This document shows, one piece after another, positions 51,256-59,563 of a stretch of DNA of 64,000 nucleotides; the stretch's first letter is position 1; each line of letters starts with the position of its first letter. Under the pieces are notes generated by a model. The model was not told the origin of the DNA and did no database searches. It worked only from the letters and a program-made list of their open reading frames with translations. The stretch is from positions 19,387-83,386 of the forward strand of contig CAAGKO010000085.1 of the NCBI GenBank assembly GCA_900770445.1, written 5' to 3'. The stretch is from an uncultured Oribacterium sp. (lineage in GTDB: Bacteria > Bacillota > Clostridia > Lachnospirales > Lachnospiraceae). The translations under genes and the position numbers were made by a program.

Positions 51256-52581
51256 TCAGCGCTCGATGCCCTTCTCGCGGTCATAGACCTCGCGGCCACC
51301 GACGAAGGTCTTCACGACCTCGCCCTGCACCTCCATGCCATCGTAGAGGGTACTGTGTCCCTGTGAGTAGAACTTCGTACTGTCGACGGTCCATACCTTA
51401 TCGAGGTCGAGGATCGTGATATCCGCTTCAACGCCATCCTCGATGTACTGTGGGCCGGCGATGCCGAAGGTCCGACGCGGGTTCACGCACATGAGCTCGA
51501 TGAGCTTCTCCAGTGTGATCGCGCCCTCACCGGATGCCGGATGCTCCGGATCATGGAGTACCAGGTTCCGGTACAGGGACGGGAAGCAGGTCTCGAGACC
51601 GACGATGCCGAAGGAAGACTTGTCAAGGCCTCTCGACTTCTCCTCCGCGCTGTGCGGTGCATGGTCCGTGATGATGCAGTCGATGGTACCGTCCTTGATG
51701 CCCTCGAGGAGCGCATGACGGTCCTCGGCGCTGCGGATCGGCGGGTTCATCTTCCAGCTGCCGGACTCCTGCAGGTCCATATCGGTAAACATGAGGTAGT
51801 GTGGTCCGGTCTCCGCGGTCACATGCGTACCGGCTTTCTTCGCCGCACGGATGATCTCGACGGATTCCTTCGTAGAGACGTGGCAGACATGGTAGCGCAC
51901 ACCGGTCTCCGCGGCGAGGCGTACATCCCGCTCGACCTGCTTCCACTCGGACGCAGAATTGATGCCGATGTGCTGGTGAAGACGTGCATACTCGCCGTCA
52001 TGGATACAGCCGCCCGGTACGAGCTCACGCTCGTCCTCGCAGTGTGCCACGATCATACGGTCGAGGTTCTTCGCCCGCTGCATCGCCTCTCGCATAGAGG
52101 CCTCGTCCTGCATGCCCTTTCCGTCATCGGAGTAGGCGATGACATACGGTGCGATCTCCTCCATCTTTCCGAGCGCACCGCGGCCGGTCTGCTGCTCGGT
52201 GATGGTGCCATACGGGTACACATGCACCAGTGCATCCTTCCGGATCGCGTCGAGCTCCGGCTGCAGGTTCTCGAGGCACGATGGTGCCGGTTTCAGATTC
52301 GGCATCGCGCAGACAGCCGTATAGCCGCCGTGCGCCGCCGCATCCGTGCCGGTGCGGATCGTTTCCTTATACGAAAAACCGGGCTCACGCAAATGTACAT
52401 GTACATCAACGAAGCCCGGAATCATGAACAAACCGTTTAAATCATAAACGGTATCAATGGTATCAGATGTTAAATTGTCAATGGAATCAGTAAACAGAAC
52501 TCTGTGATCAGAGATCAGAACATCCTGCTTTCGAAAGCCCTGTTTCGTGAAAATCGATGCATTTTTAAGAAGAGTAGACAT
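51256..52581 (-). CDS. pyrC: Dihydroorotase
   Basis: Zinc amidohydrolase cyclising carbamoyl aspartate. 441 residues of the class I type, with the metal motif DVHVHLREPGF, then MPNLKPAPS, HCEDE, HVSTKESVEII and ITDHAPHSAEEK. C-terminal beta domain present. First gene of the pyr operon, AGGAGG RBS, with the promoter at 52618-52646. Confidence 0.95.
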   Translation of the reverse strand: MSTLLKNASIFTKQGFRKQDVLISDHRVLFTDSIDNLTSDTIDTVYDLNGLFMIPGFVDVHVHLREPGFSYKETIRTGTDAAAHGGYTAVCAMPNLKPAPSCLENLQPELDAIRKDALVHVYPYGTITEQQTGRGALGKMEEIAPYVIAYSDDGKGMQDEASMREAMQRAKNLDRMIVAHCEDERELVPGGCIHDGEYARLHQHIGINSASEWKQVERDVRLAAETGVRYHVCHVSTKESVEIIRAAKKAGTHVTAETGPHYLMFTDMDLQESGSWKMNPPIRSAEDRHALLEGIKDGTIDCIITDHAPHSAEEKSRGLDKSSFGIVGLETCFPSLYRNLVLHDPEHPASGEGAITLEKLIELMCVNPRRTFGIAGPQYIEDGVEADITILDLDKVWTVDSTKFYSQGHSTLYDGMEVQGEVVKTFVGGREVYDREKGIER

Positions 52582-52617
52582 GGTTCCTCCTATCCGTGCG
52601 GTCCTTAGTTCCGAGAT

Positions 52618-52646
52618 ACTATAGCACAGGGAGTACCCCTTTGCAA
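52618..52646 (-). promoter_or_regulatory. Promoter of the pyr operon
   Basis: Minus-strand TTGCAA (52641-52646), 17-bp spacer, TATAGT (52618-52623). A CCCCTTTGCAAGGGG inverted repeat overlaps the -35. The leader is only about 35 nt, so no PyrR attenuator or UTP-sensing structure is apparent. Confidence 0.65.
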
Positions 52647-52691
52647 GGGGCGAAATCGGTCATTCAAACTGTCGGAGCGTCGGCAACTGAA

Positions 52692-52722
52692 GCACAGTAC
52701 TACGAGCTCGGAAAACTCTAAA
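52692..52722. repeat. Partial copy of the palindromic element (copy D)
   Basis: GCACAGTACTACGAGCTCGG followed by AAAACTCTAAA, matching the complement of the right flank of copy B (CACAGTACTCCGAGCTCGG, then AAGACTCTAA) with two differences. No arms or core hairpin remain. It lies between pyrC and hicB. Confidence 0.7.
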
Positions 52723-52727
52723 ATTGT

Positions 52728-53000
52728 CTATTCGTCCCAGCCTTCACGTGGCATGATGATCATCATGTCGATATACTTTTCGCCTGGTGCCAGGTGCACA
52801 TCCGCCTGTACGGTGTGAGGCGGGAGGTCGTTGGTGTCCTCGAGTTCGAGCTGGATCCAGTTGATGGCGTTATAGCGGGCATCGGCGAGTGCTTCTTCTT
52901 CGGTCGGGCCGACGCCGTAGCAATCGTCGAGGTCCAGGAAATCGACGCGGTAGCCGTCACTCGTCTTATTGCGAATAATTGCAGGATAGTATAAGGTCAT
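52728..53000 (-). CDS. HicB-family protein without a HicA partner
   Basis: 90 residues with the RNase-H-like HicB fold (AIIRNKTSDGYRVDFLDLDDCYGVGPTEEEALADARYNAINWI split over residues 7-50). Classical HicB antitoxins pair with a HicA toxin gene; none is visible here. It starts 3 bp after the AraC stop with AGAGGACGA upstream, so it is co-translated with that regulator. No C-terminal DNA-binding domain is visible; it may be an orphan HicB or a stand-alone regulator. Confidence 0.8.
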   Translation of the reverse strand: MTLYYPAIIRNKTSDGYRVDFLDLDDCYGVGPTEEEALADARYNAINWIQLELEDTNDLPPHTVQADVHLAPGEKYIDMMIIMPREGWDE

Positions 53001-53003
53001 GGT

Positions 53004-53894
53004 TTAATCGTCCTCTCTTCCAAACTGTTTACGATATTTATGTGGTGTCTGTCCCATGAAGGAACGGAAAATCTTGATGAAGTTTCCTATATTATGGAAG
53101 CCACACTGCTCCGCGATCTCATAGACATGGGTGTCGGAGTCCTTCAGGAGGCGGGCCGCCTGCTCCACGCGATAAGCATTGATATAATCGAGTGGAGACT
53201 CGCCGGTCACGCTTCCGAAGAAGCGGATGAAGTACTGCTCGTTGAGGCCGGTGAGCTCCGAGAGGTTCCGGACATAAATCTTCTCCTGGTAGTGCTCGCG
53301 GATGTACTGAATGGTCTCCTTAATGGCAAGCACCTGCTTCTCGGAGTCGCTCTCCTCGCGTTCGTGAACGAGGCCGTTCGCATCGAACATGGCGATGAGG
53401 CGCAGAAGGTCGGCCATGATCATCAGCTGATCGGCGACCGCCGGCAGCGCATAGGTCCGGACACTGCTGTCCTCCTGCTCTGTCTTCGTTCCGTAGTCCC
53501 GGAAGCGGCGCACCATCTCGTTAAACAGGCGCAGGATCTGCAGGAAGCCGAAATCCGATACGGTGATGAAATCCGAAAAGCAGAGATGTCCGCCGGCGAG
53601 TGGCTCGAGCAGGGCGGTATTGACCGGGTCCTCCGCCTGACGGAAGCAGAGATCCGCGAGATGAAAGCGGAGGGAGTAGGCATTGCCCTTCGTCCCGATG
53701 GACTCGAGCTTGCGCAGCACGCCGGCATTTACGATGCAGATGCACTCATCCTGGATCTCATACTCCCGGAGGTTCAGGGTCAGCTTGTAGTGCCCGTTTT
53801 TAAAATAGATGATTTCCGGGTCATCATGCCAGTCCAGACTGACCTTCAGCCGTTCCTCTGCTGTATTGATTGACTCATAAAGTATCGCGTTCAT
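53004..53894 (-). CDS. AraC-family transcriptional regulator
   Basis: 296 residues from the ATG at 53894, preceded by GGAGACAGG. A TTG-started frame 42 bp longer is less likely because it would begin 7 nt after the predicted transcription start. The N-terminal half is a cupin-like sensing domain (SLDWHDDPEIIYFKNGHYKLTLN). The C-terminal half has two helix-turn-helix motifs (VRNLSELTGLNEQYFIRFFGSVTGESPLDYI and VYEIAEQCGFHNIGNFIKIFRSFMGQTPHKYRKQ broken at helix boundaries). Probably a carbohydrate-responsive activator; target unknown. Confidence 0.9.
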   Translation of the reverse strand: MNAILYESINTAEERLKVSLDWHDDPEIIYFKNGHYKLTLNLREYEIQDECICIVNAGVLRKLESIGTKGNAYSLRFHLADLCFRQAEDPVNTALLEPLAGGHLCFSDFITVSDFGFLQILRLFNEMVRRFRDYGTKTEQEDSSVRTYALPAVADQLMIMADLLRLIAMFDANGLVHEREESDSEKQVLAIKETIQYIREHYQEKIYVRNLSELTGLNEQYFIRFFGSVTGESPLDYINAYRVEQAARLLKDSDTHVYEIAEQCGFHNIGNFIKIFRSFMGQTPHKYRKQFGREDD

Positions 53895-53950
53895 CCTGTC
53901 TCCGATTCCGACTATCGCCGAACTATACTCTCCCAAAATAATATAAAGTC

Positions 53951-53979
53951 ATGATAGCATAATTTTTTTACGCAATCAA
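53951..53979 (-). promoter_or_regulatory. Promoter of the AraC-HicB pair
   Basis: Minus-strand TTGATT (53974-53979), 17-bp spacer, TATCAT (53951-53956). Transcription would start near 53944. Confidence 0.6.
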
Positions 53980-54034
53980 ACCATTTTGTGTGGGGCGATT
54001 TTTCGAAAAATCAGTTTGGTAACAGTTCTGAGAG

Positions 54035-54074
54035 AGGGGCAGCAACGGAGGCACAGTACTCCGCTGCCGTCCCT
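54035..54074. repeat. Partial copy of the palindromic element (copy E)
   Basis: AGGGGCAGC arms pair with GCTGCCGTCCCT and enclose CGGAG, GCACAGTA, CTCCG, itself a small hairpin. The stretch GGGGCAGCAACGGAGG followed by CACAGTACTCC matches the left part of copy C at 27 nt with one change. It lies between araC and the tgt terminator. Confidence 0.75.
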
Positions 54075-54098
54075 CCCTGCCTGCACTGCTACTAAAAA

Positions 54099-54125
54099 GG
54101 ACGTTCACCGAAATAGCGAACGTCC
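54099..54125 (-). terminator. Terminator after tgt
   Basis: GGACGTTC, 11-nt loop, exact complement, then TTTTTAG on the minus strand. Confidence 0.8.
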
Positions 54126-54138
54126 CCTCGTCGTTTTA

Positions 54139-55320
54139 TCATTCTTCGCCGCGGTCATAGGTCTCGAGCTTATCGAGGGCCTCGACCTTCCAGCTGTCCC
54201 AGTAGCCGCCACGGATCGCGTCGCGGATCTCCTCGGTCAGGTGGTTGTAGAAGTACAGATTATGCAGCACGCACATGCGCATGCCGAGGATTTCCTTCGC
54301 CTTCAGGAGGTGACGGATGTAGGCACGGCTGTAACCGCCGGTGTAGCTGCCATCGGCGAGCTTTCGTCCGGCGCAGACCGGACACTTGCAGCCCTCCTCG
54401 ATCGGACGATGGTCGAGCTCATACTTCTGATTGAAGAGATTGATCTTTCCCTTATGCGTATAGACATGGCCGTGACGTCCGTTTCTCGACGGGTATACAC
54501 AGTCGAAGAAGTCGATGCCTCTGTCCACGGCTTCGATGATGTTCGCCGGGGTACCGACACCCATAAGGTAGGTCGGCTTCTCCTTCGGCAGATGCGGCAC
54601 CACGACATCGAGGATGTGGTACATCTGCTCATGGGTCTCACCGACCGCGAGGCCACCGACCGCATAGCCGTCGAGGTTCATCGCGGAAATCGTATCGGCA
54701 TGCGCCGTACGGATGTCCTCGAAGATACCGCCCTGGTTGATGGCGAACAGCAGCTGCTCCTTATTCACGGTATCCGGCAGGCTGTTGAGACGGGCCATCT
54801 CATCCTTACAGCGCTGCAGCCAGCGGGTCGTACGCTCGACGGATGGTACGATGTACTTCCGGTCCTCGAGGGCCGGCGGGCACTCGTCGAAAGCCATCGC
54901 GATGGTCGAGCCGAGATTTGACTGGATCTGCATCGACTCCTCCGGTCCCATAAAGATACGGCGACCGTCGATGTGACTGTGGAAGGTGACCCCCTCCTCC
55001 TTGATCTTTCGTCCGGTACCGGCCAGGGAGAAGACCTGGAATCCGCCGGAGTCGGTCAGGATCGGACGATCCCAGTTCATAAACTGATGAAGACCGCCGA
55101 ACTCCTTGATGAGCTTATCTCCGGTACGCACGTGGAGATGGTAGGTGTTGCTGAGCTCGACCTGGGTGCCGATCTCCCGAAGATCATCTGTCGACACGCC
55201 GCCCTTGATGGCAGCGACCGTGCCGACATTCATGAAGACCGGTGTTTCGATGTTTCCATGTACCGTCTCCATGTGAGCGGATTTCGCGCGTCCGCTGGTC
55301 GCGACAATTTCATACTTCAT
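54139..55320 (-). CDS. tgt: tRNA-guanine transglycosylase
   Basis: Exchanges guanine-34 for preQ1 in queuosine tRNAs; its product is the substrate of QueA at 15963. 393 residues with the N-terminal SGRAKSAHMETVHGNIETPVFMNVGTV, the catalytic TDSGGFQVFSL, MAFDECPP, GGLAVGE, YLMGVGTP and the zinc site CKCPVC (with Cys and His further on). The length is normal. It follows secDF by 294 bp, with a terminator between. Confidence 0.97.
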   Translation of the reverse strand: MKYEIVATSGRAKSAHMETVHGNIETPVFMNVGTVAAIKGGVSTDDLREIGTQVELSNTYHLHVRTGDKLIKEFGGLHQFMNWDRPILTDSGGFQVFSLAGTGRKIKEEGVTFHSHIDGRRIFMGPEESMQIQSNLGSTIAMAFDECPPALEDRKYIVPSVERTTRWLQRCKDEMARLNSLPDTVNKEQLLFAINQGGIFEDIRTAHADTISAMNLDGYAVGGLAVGETHEQMYHILDVVVPHLPKEKPTYLMGVGTPANIIEAVDRGIDFFDCVYPSRNGRHGHVYTHKGKINLFNQKYELDHRPIEEGCKCPVCAGRKLADGSYTGGYSRAYIRHLLKAKEILGMRMCVLHNLYFYNHLTEEIRDAIRGGYWDSWKVEALDKLETYDRGEE

Positions 55321-55433
55321 TCTCTGAACCTCGATTGCTTGATTCTCTCAAACGCAGACCGGGAAAGCAGCCCGGCGCGTACAGTTCCTTCCTTTATGAG
55401 GAGGCTCCCCCTCCCATGAATAATCCATAACCG

Positions 55434-55497
55434 CTGGGGGCAGACCCCCTTTCCAAAAGGCGTAAGTGGGGTGAATCCCTTTCCGAGTGGGTCAGAC
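55434..55497. repeat. Degenerate GGGGTC-GACCCC palindromes
   Basis: Three imperfect copies lie in a row in the gap between secDF and tgt: around 55434 (GGGGGCAGACCCCC), around 55468 (GTGGGGTGAATCCC) and around 55486 (GTGGGTCAGACCCC). Compare the better conserved pair at 6209-6283. Confidence 0.7.
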
Positions 55498-55535
55498 CCC
55501 TCTGGCCAGAATTCCAGTTATGTATAGCCACAAAA

Positions 55536-55559
55536 AGACCGATCCCGGAGGATCGGTCT
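55536..55559 (-). terminator. Terminator after secDF
   Basis: AGACCGATCC, 4-nt loop, exact complement, followed by TTTTTG on the minus strand. Confidence 0.85.
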
Positions 55560-55614
55560 CTAATGTAACGGAGATTTACAGATACGTCAAGCGTTCTGTC
55601 GAAAGCCGCAGGGC

Positions 55615-57810
55615 TTAAACCTGCTGGCCCTTCTGCATCTTCTGTGACTTCTTTTCAGCCTTCGCTGCCTTCTCGGCGGCCTTCTTCGCTGCCTTCTTCT
55701 TCGCAGCGTACATGCTGAGATCATACCAGAGCGGACCGGCGATCGTTACGGAGGACCAGCATCCGGAGACGATACCAACCATCAGCGGCATGGTGAAGTC
55801 GCGGATGGAGGATACACCCATCACGAAGAGTACCAGGACCATGATGAAGGTCGTGAGGGAGGTATTGATCGAACGGGTGAAGGTCTGGGAGATCGCATCA
55901 TTAACAACGTTTGCCAGATCACCACGCTTCGTCGGATCCTCGAGATTCTCACGGATACGGTCGAATACAACGATGGTTGCATTGATCGAATACCCGACGA
56001 TGGTCAGGATGCAGGCGATGAAGGTGGAGCCAACCGCCCACTTCAGTCCCGCATAGAACGCGGTGGTGATCAGAACATCGTGGGTCAGCGCCATAACGGC
56101 TGCAGACGCAAACTTGATGTCCTTGAAACGGATCCAGATGTAGATCAGCATGCAGACGATGGCGATCAGGAATGCCCATACAGCATCCGCCTTCATCTCC
56201 TGCGATACGGCACCGGAGATGTTCTCGGTCGTAATCTTCGCTTCATCTACCTGGAACTCGTCGACGAGATCCTTGTAGAGCTCAGTACGCTCCTCCGTCG
56301 TCAGCGTTCTGGTCTTGATGATGACCTCGTTCGTGCCGGCAACCTTCGAAGCCTGTACGGACGCGGTACCACCGGTGATGTTCTTGAAGATCGGTGCAAC
56401 CTTCGCATCGATCTCCTCGAGGGACATGTCCTCGTTGAAGGTGACGTTCGTAGAAGAACCACCCTGGAAATCGAGGTCATAGTTGAACAGGTTTCCGAGA
56501 GAAGCCTTATTCATGCCCATGAACAGGAAGCCTGCGATGATAACCACTGCGGAGATGGTGTAGGCGATCTTACGGAACTTGATGAAATCAAGGACCTTTA
56601 CATCCTTACGTACACCATAGAGTGCCGGACTCGTGCAGCCGAAGCTGATAAAGCATGCAAGGAGTGCTCTTGTAACGAAAAGTGCGGTGATCAGGGAGAT
56701 CACGATACCGATCGCCAGGGTCGTTGCGAAGCCCTTGACGGTTCCGGAGCCTCTCAGGTAGAGAACGGCTGCTGCGATGAGGGTCGTGACATTACCATCG
56801 ATGATAGCAGAAAGTGCCTTGCTGTAACCCGCCTTCACAGCCTGCTCGATCGTGTGGCCGGCACCCAGCTCTTCCTTCATACGTGTAAAAATGATGACAT
56901 TGGCATCAACCGCCATACCCACCGAAAGGATGATACCGGCGATACCCGGAAGTGTCAGGGTGACCTCAAAGGCCTGCAGAAGCACGAGCTCGAGGCCGGT
57001 GTACAGGATCAGCGCAAGGGATGCTACGAAGCCCGGCAGTCTGTATACCGCGATCATGAAGAGCATGACGAGGATGAGACCTACAAGACCCGCACGAAGG
57101 GAAGTCGAAATCGCTTCCTGTCCGAGGGTTGCACCGATCACGTTCGAACGAAGCTCGGTGAGCTGTACCGGAAGTGCACCGATACGGATTGTGGATGCGA
57201 TACGGGTCGCCTCATCGTAGTCGGTGATACCGGTGATGGAGGCCTGTCCACCCGTGATGGCTTCCTGTACGTTCGGAGCGGAAATGATCTGGTCGTTATA
57301 GATGATGTAGAGTGGCTTACCGACATTGGCAGCAGTTGCATCTGCGAACTTCTTCGCACCGGCATCATTAAACTGAAGCTGGATGATATACTGACGGGAT
57401 CCATTCTGATCCGTCATACCCGCACTTGCGTTCTTTACATCATCACCGGTCAGGAGCACCTGGCCCTGCGAATCTGCGAACTGGAGTGTACCCGGCTCAC
57501 CGAGCTCCTCGAGAATTTCATTTGCATCGGTTGCACCAGGGATATCGATGTTGATACGATTGCTTCCCTCCTGGTAAACCTGGGCCTCGGTCGAGTAGCC
57601 CTGTGCCTTCAGCTGGAGCTTATAGACGGTATCCGACATCTGCTCAGAGGTCGGGTTGTCTTCGGTGGTCTGGTAGGTGATGGAAACACCGCCGTTCAGA
57701 TCCAGGCCCAGCTTAATGTCCTTCGCACCATGAACTCCGAGGAAGCAGAAACCGACGGTAATCGCCAGCACTGCCAGAAGTCCCAGTGCACCCTTCATCT
57801 TCTTGTTCAT
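55615..57810 (-). CDS. secDF: Protein translocase SecDF (fused)
   Basis: Proton-driven membrane protein that pulls exported proteins across after SecA. 731 residues joining a SecD half (about 1-440, motif GLDLNGGVSITYQ and RND-type spans GMAVDANVIIFTRMKEE) to a SecF half (from about 445, motif YDLDFQGGSSTNVTF, then VGYSINATIVVFDRIRENLE). The fused form is usual in Firmicutes. The C-terminal tail is Lys/Ala-rich. The ATG at 57810 has AAAGGAAGA upstream; the open frame runs further without RBS. Confidence 0.95.
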   Translation of the reverse strand: MNKKMKGALGLLAVLAITVGFCFLGVHGAKDIKLGLDLNGGVSITYQTTEDNPTSEQMSDTVYKLQLKAQGYSTEAQVYQEGSNRINIDIPGATDANEILEELGEPGTLQFADSQGQVLLTGDDVKNASAGMTDQNGSRQYIIQLQFNDAGAKKFADATAANVGKPLYIIYNDQIISAPNVQEAITGGQASITGITDYDEATRIASTIRIGALPVQLTELRSNVIGATLGQEAISTSLRAGLVGLILVMLFMIAVYRLPGFVASLALILYTGLELVLLQAFEVTLTLPGIAGIILSVGMAVDANVIIFTRMKEELGAGHTIEQAVKAGYSKALSAIIDGNVTTLIAAAVLYLRGSGTVKGFATTLAIGIVISLITALFVTRALLACFISFGCTSPALYGVRKDVKVLDFIKFRKIAYTISAVVIIAGFLFMGMNKASLGNLFNYDLDFQGGSSTNVTFNEDMSLEEIDAKVAPIFKNITGGTASVQASKVAGTNEVIIKTRTLTTEERTELYKDLVDEFQVDEAKITTENISGAVSQEMKADAVWAFLIAIVCMLIYIWIRFKDIKFASAAVMALTHDVLITTAFYAGLKWAVGSTFIACILTIVGYSINATIVVFDRIRENLEDPTKRGDLANVVNDAISQTFTRSINTSLTTFIMVLVLFVMGVSSIRDFTMPLMVGIVSGCWSSVTIAGPLWYDLSMYAAKKKAAKKAAEKAAKAEKKSQKMQKGQQV

Positions 57811-57892
57811 TGGAAAATCTTCCTTTATTATATAAAATTTGCCGGCTCCCGGGCGTGTACAGAGACCCCACCTGAGGGCAATAGCAAACGAT

Positions 57893-57921
57893 ATTATAAC
57901 AAAACGCGGTATGACTAGCAA
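57893..57921 (-). promoter_or_regulatory. Promoter of secDF
   Basis: Minus-strand TTGCTA (57916-57921), 17-bp spacer, TATAAT (57893-57898). The leader is about 75 nt. Confidence 0.7.
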
Positions 57922-58001
57922 GGTTTCTGCGAAAAGACCTGTGTTTTCCGGGCCTTTCCGGTCTCGTGTGACCAGGACAGGAGCGCCCGGAGGGCTGCAT
58001 C

Positions 58002-59186
58002 TCATTCCTCATCCGGGAGCAGGTTCCGGTATGCGGCGAAGGCAGAAGGGATCGAGTAGGTTTCGGCGAGTTCCTTCATGGAGACGAGGAGGAGATGGTC
58101 GCTGGCGAAGGGTGCGAGTTCGTCGACGGTGATGGCGTAGCCGATCATGTGCCACTCGATATGGCTGAAAATGTGCTTCGCGGCCGGCAGCGGGCGGATG
58201 CGGAGCGCCTGGATGCCGAGGCCGGCCACATACCGGAGGGCGTCCGCTTCGGAGAGGTGGCCTTCGGTGTTCGGAAACTCATAGAGACTTGCGAGCAGGC
58301 CCTTCGGCGGTCGCTTACCGATGACGATTCTGCCCGCGTCATGAATCAGAAAAACCGTGCGGTCCTCGATGCGGCGGGCCTTTTTCTCCGGCATGACAGG
58401 GTAGGCGGTCTCCTCTTCGCGGGCGTGCGCCATGCAGAAGTCCCGGAGCGGGCAGTCTGTGCAGAGCGGTGCACGGTTCGGGAGGCAGATCGTCGCCCCG
58501 ATATCCATGAGGGCCTGGTTAAAGCTGCCCGGTGTGTAGAAGCCGTGGACAGTTACTACGCCGCTGTCTACAGCTGAATCGTCCGCCCCCGTATCCGTCC
58601 GCGACCGTCGCTCTGTCTCGAGACGTTTTTCTGCTGACGCCGTCCCCTGCGTGGTGCTTACACCCTCCGGCATCCAGCGAAGATAGTATGCTGCAGCCGC
58701 CTTTCGTGCCTTCTCCGTCTTGATATTTTCCGGATACGCGCTGAGCCGGGCGAATACGCGCAGGAGGTTTCCATCGACCGCCGGCACTTTCTCCCCGAAG
58801 GCGATGGAGGCGATGGCCGCCGCGGTATACGGTCCGATGCCTGTGATCCCGAGAAGCTTCTCATAGCTTTCCGGCATCTCCCCGCCATATGCTGTCATGA
58901 TCTCCTCTGCCGCCTTATGCATATTCCGCACGCGGGAGTAGTAGCCGAGCCCCTCCCAGAGCTTCATGTAGACGTCCTCCGGGGCCTCTGCCAGCGCACG
59001 GATATCCGGGCAGCTCGCGAGAAAGCGTGCATAGTAGCCCTTCACGGTATCTACCCGAGTCTGCTGCAGCATGATCTCGGAGATCCACACATGGTACGGG
59101 GTCGGATCCTCACGCCACGGGAGGATCCGGCGCTTCGCCGCATACCACTCGATCAGCTTCTGTGTCATCTGTTCTGATATTTCCAT
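58002..59186 (-). CDS. mutY: Adenine DNA glycosylase MutY with an internal insertion
   Basis: Removes adenine mispaired with 8-oxoguanine. 394 residues: helix-hairpin-helix (GITGIGPYTAAAIASIAFGEKVPAVDG, broken in two motifs; catalytic Asp after VPAV), a [4Fe-4S] cluster (CLPNRAPLCTDCPLRDFC), and a C-terminal NUDIX-like domain (KGLLASLYEFPN, KHIFSHIEWHM). Between RWMPEG and YTPGSFNQALMDIG there is an insertion of about 40 residues, rich in Thr, Ser, Arg and Asp, that is not in the family. Start: ATG at 59186 with AGGAATC; the frame runs on upstream without RBS. Confidence 0.93.
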   Translation of the reverse strand: MEISEQMTQKLIEWYAAKRRILPWREDPTPYHVWISEIMLQQTRVDTVKGYYARFLASCPDIRALAEAPEDVYMKLWEGLGYYSRVRNMHKAAEEIMTAYGGEMPESYEKLLGITGIGPYTAAAIASIAFGEKVPAVDGNLLRVFARLSAYPENIKTEKARKAAAAYYLRWMPEGVSTTQGTASAEKRLETERRSRTDTGADDSAVDSGVVTVHGFYTPGSFNQALMDIGATICLPNRAPLCTDCPLRDFCMAHAREEETAYPVMPEKKARRIEDRTVFLIHDAGRIVIGKRPPKGLLASLYEFPNTEGHLSEADALRYVAGLGIQALRIRPLPAAKHIFSHIEWHMIGYAITVDELAPFASDHLLLVSMKELAETYSIPSAFAAYRNLLPDEE

Positions 59187-59216
59187 CGTTTGATTCCTAT
59201 ATGTCCTGTCAGTATT

Positions 59217-59467
59217 ACAGTTCAGGCAGGGGACCCGGAGGGGCGGCAACGGAGGCACAGTACTCCAAGACCGGTAAAATCTAAGCCGGGGAGCCTAAGC
59301 GGCACTAGGCCCTCTGCAATCGCTGAGTTTTCTTCATGAAAACTCAGCGTTGCAGAGGGTGCTAAGGAAAATGTACCAAGTGCCGCTAAGGGGACCCGGC
59401 TTGATTTCACACGGTCTCTACGTATGGCCTCCGTTGCCGCCCCTCCGGGTCCCCTTAGCTGAACTGT
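59217..59467. repeat. Full palindromic element, copy C
   Basis: 251-bp inverted repeat in the 377-bp gap between mutY (minus) and the MocR gene (plus). Outer arms: ACAGTTC pairs with GAACTGT, then GGGGACCCGGAGGGGCGGCA continuing to 59256 pairs with 59428-59454 perfectly. Inner arms 59284-59312 and 59380-59402 enclose the core with CTGAGTTTTC/GAAAACTCAG. It is the best-conserved copy, and is inverted relative to copies A and B. The rest of the gap contains the MocR promoter (59500-59528). Confidence 0.88.
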
Positions 59468-59499
59468 TACAAAGCTATAGTATATATGCTGATACCGAT

Positions 59500-59528
59500 T
59501 TCGCACATCGAAATTTTCATGTTATAAT
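59500..59528 (+). promoter_or_regulatory. Promoter of the MocR gene
   Basis: TTCGCA (59500-59505), 17-bp spacer, TATAAT (59523-59528). The leader is about 30 nt. Confidence 0.55.
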
Positions 59529-59563
59529 CTGATTATAGATTTTCACGTCAGAAAAGAGAAGCT

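Noticed and set aside
52580..52620. PyrR attenuator before pyrC
   Set aside because: The leader is about 35 nt, too short for an antiterminator/terminator pair, and no T-run hairpin is visible.
37801..59467. Integron attC sites
   Set aside because: The palindromes lack the GTTRRRY / RYYYAAC core sites, are far larger than attC and do not flank cassette-type genes.
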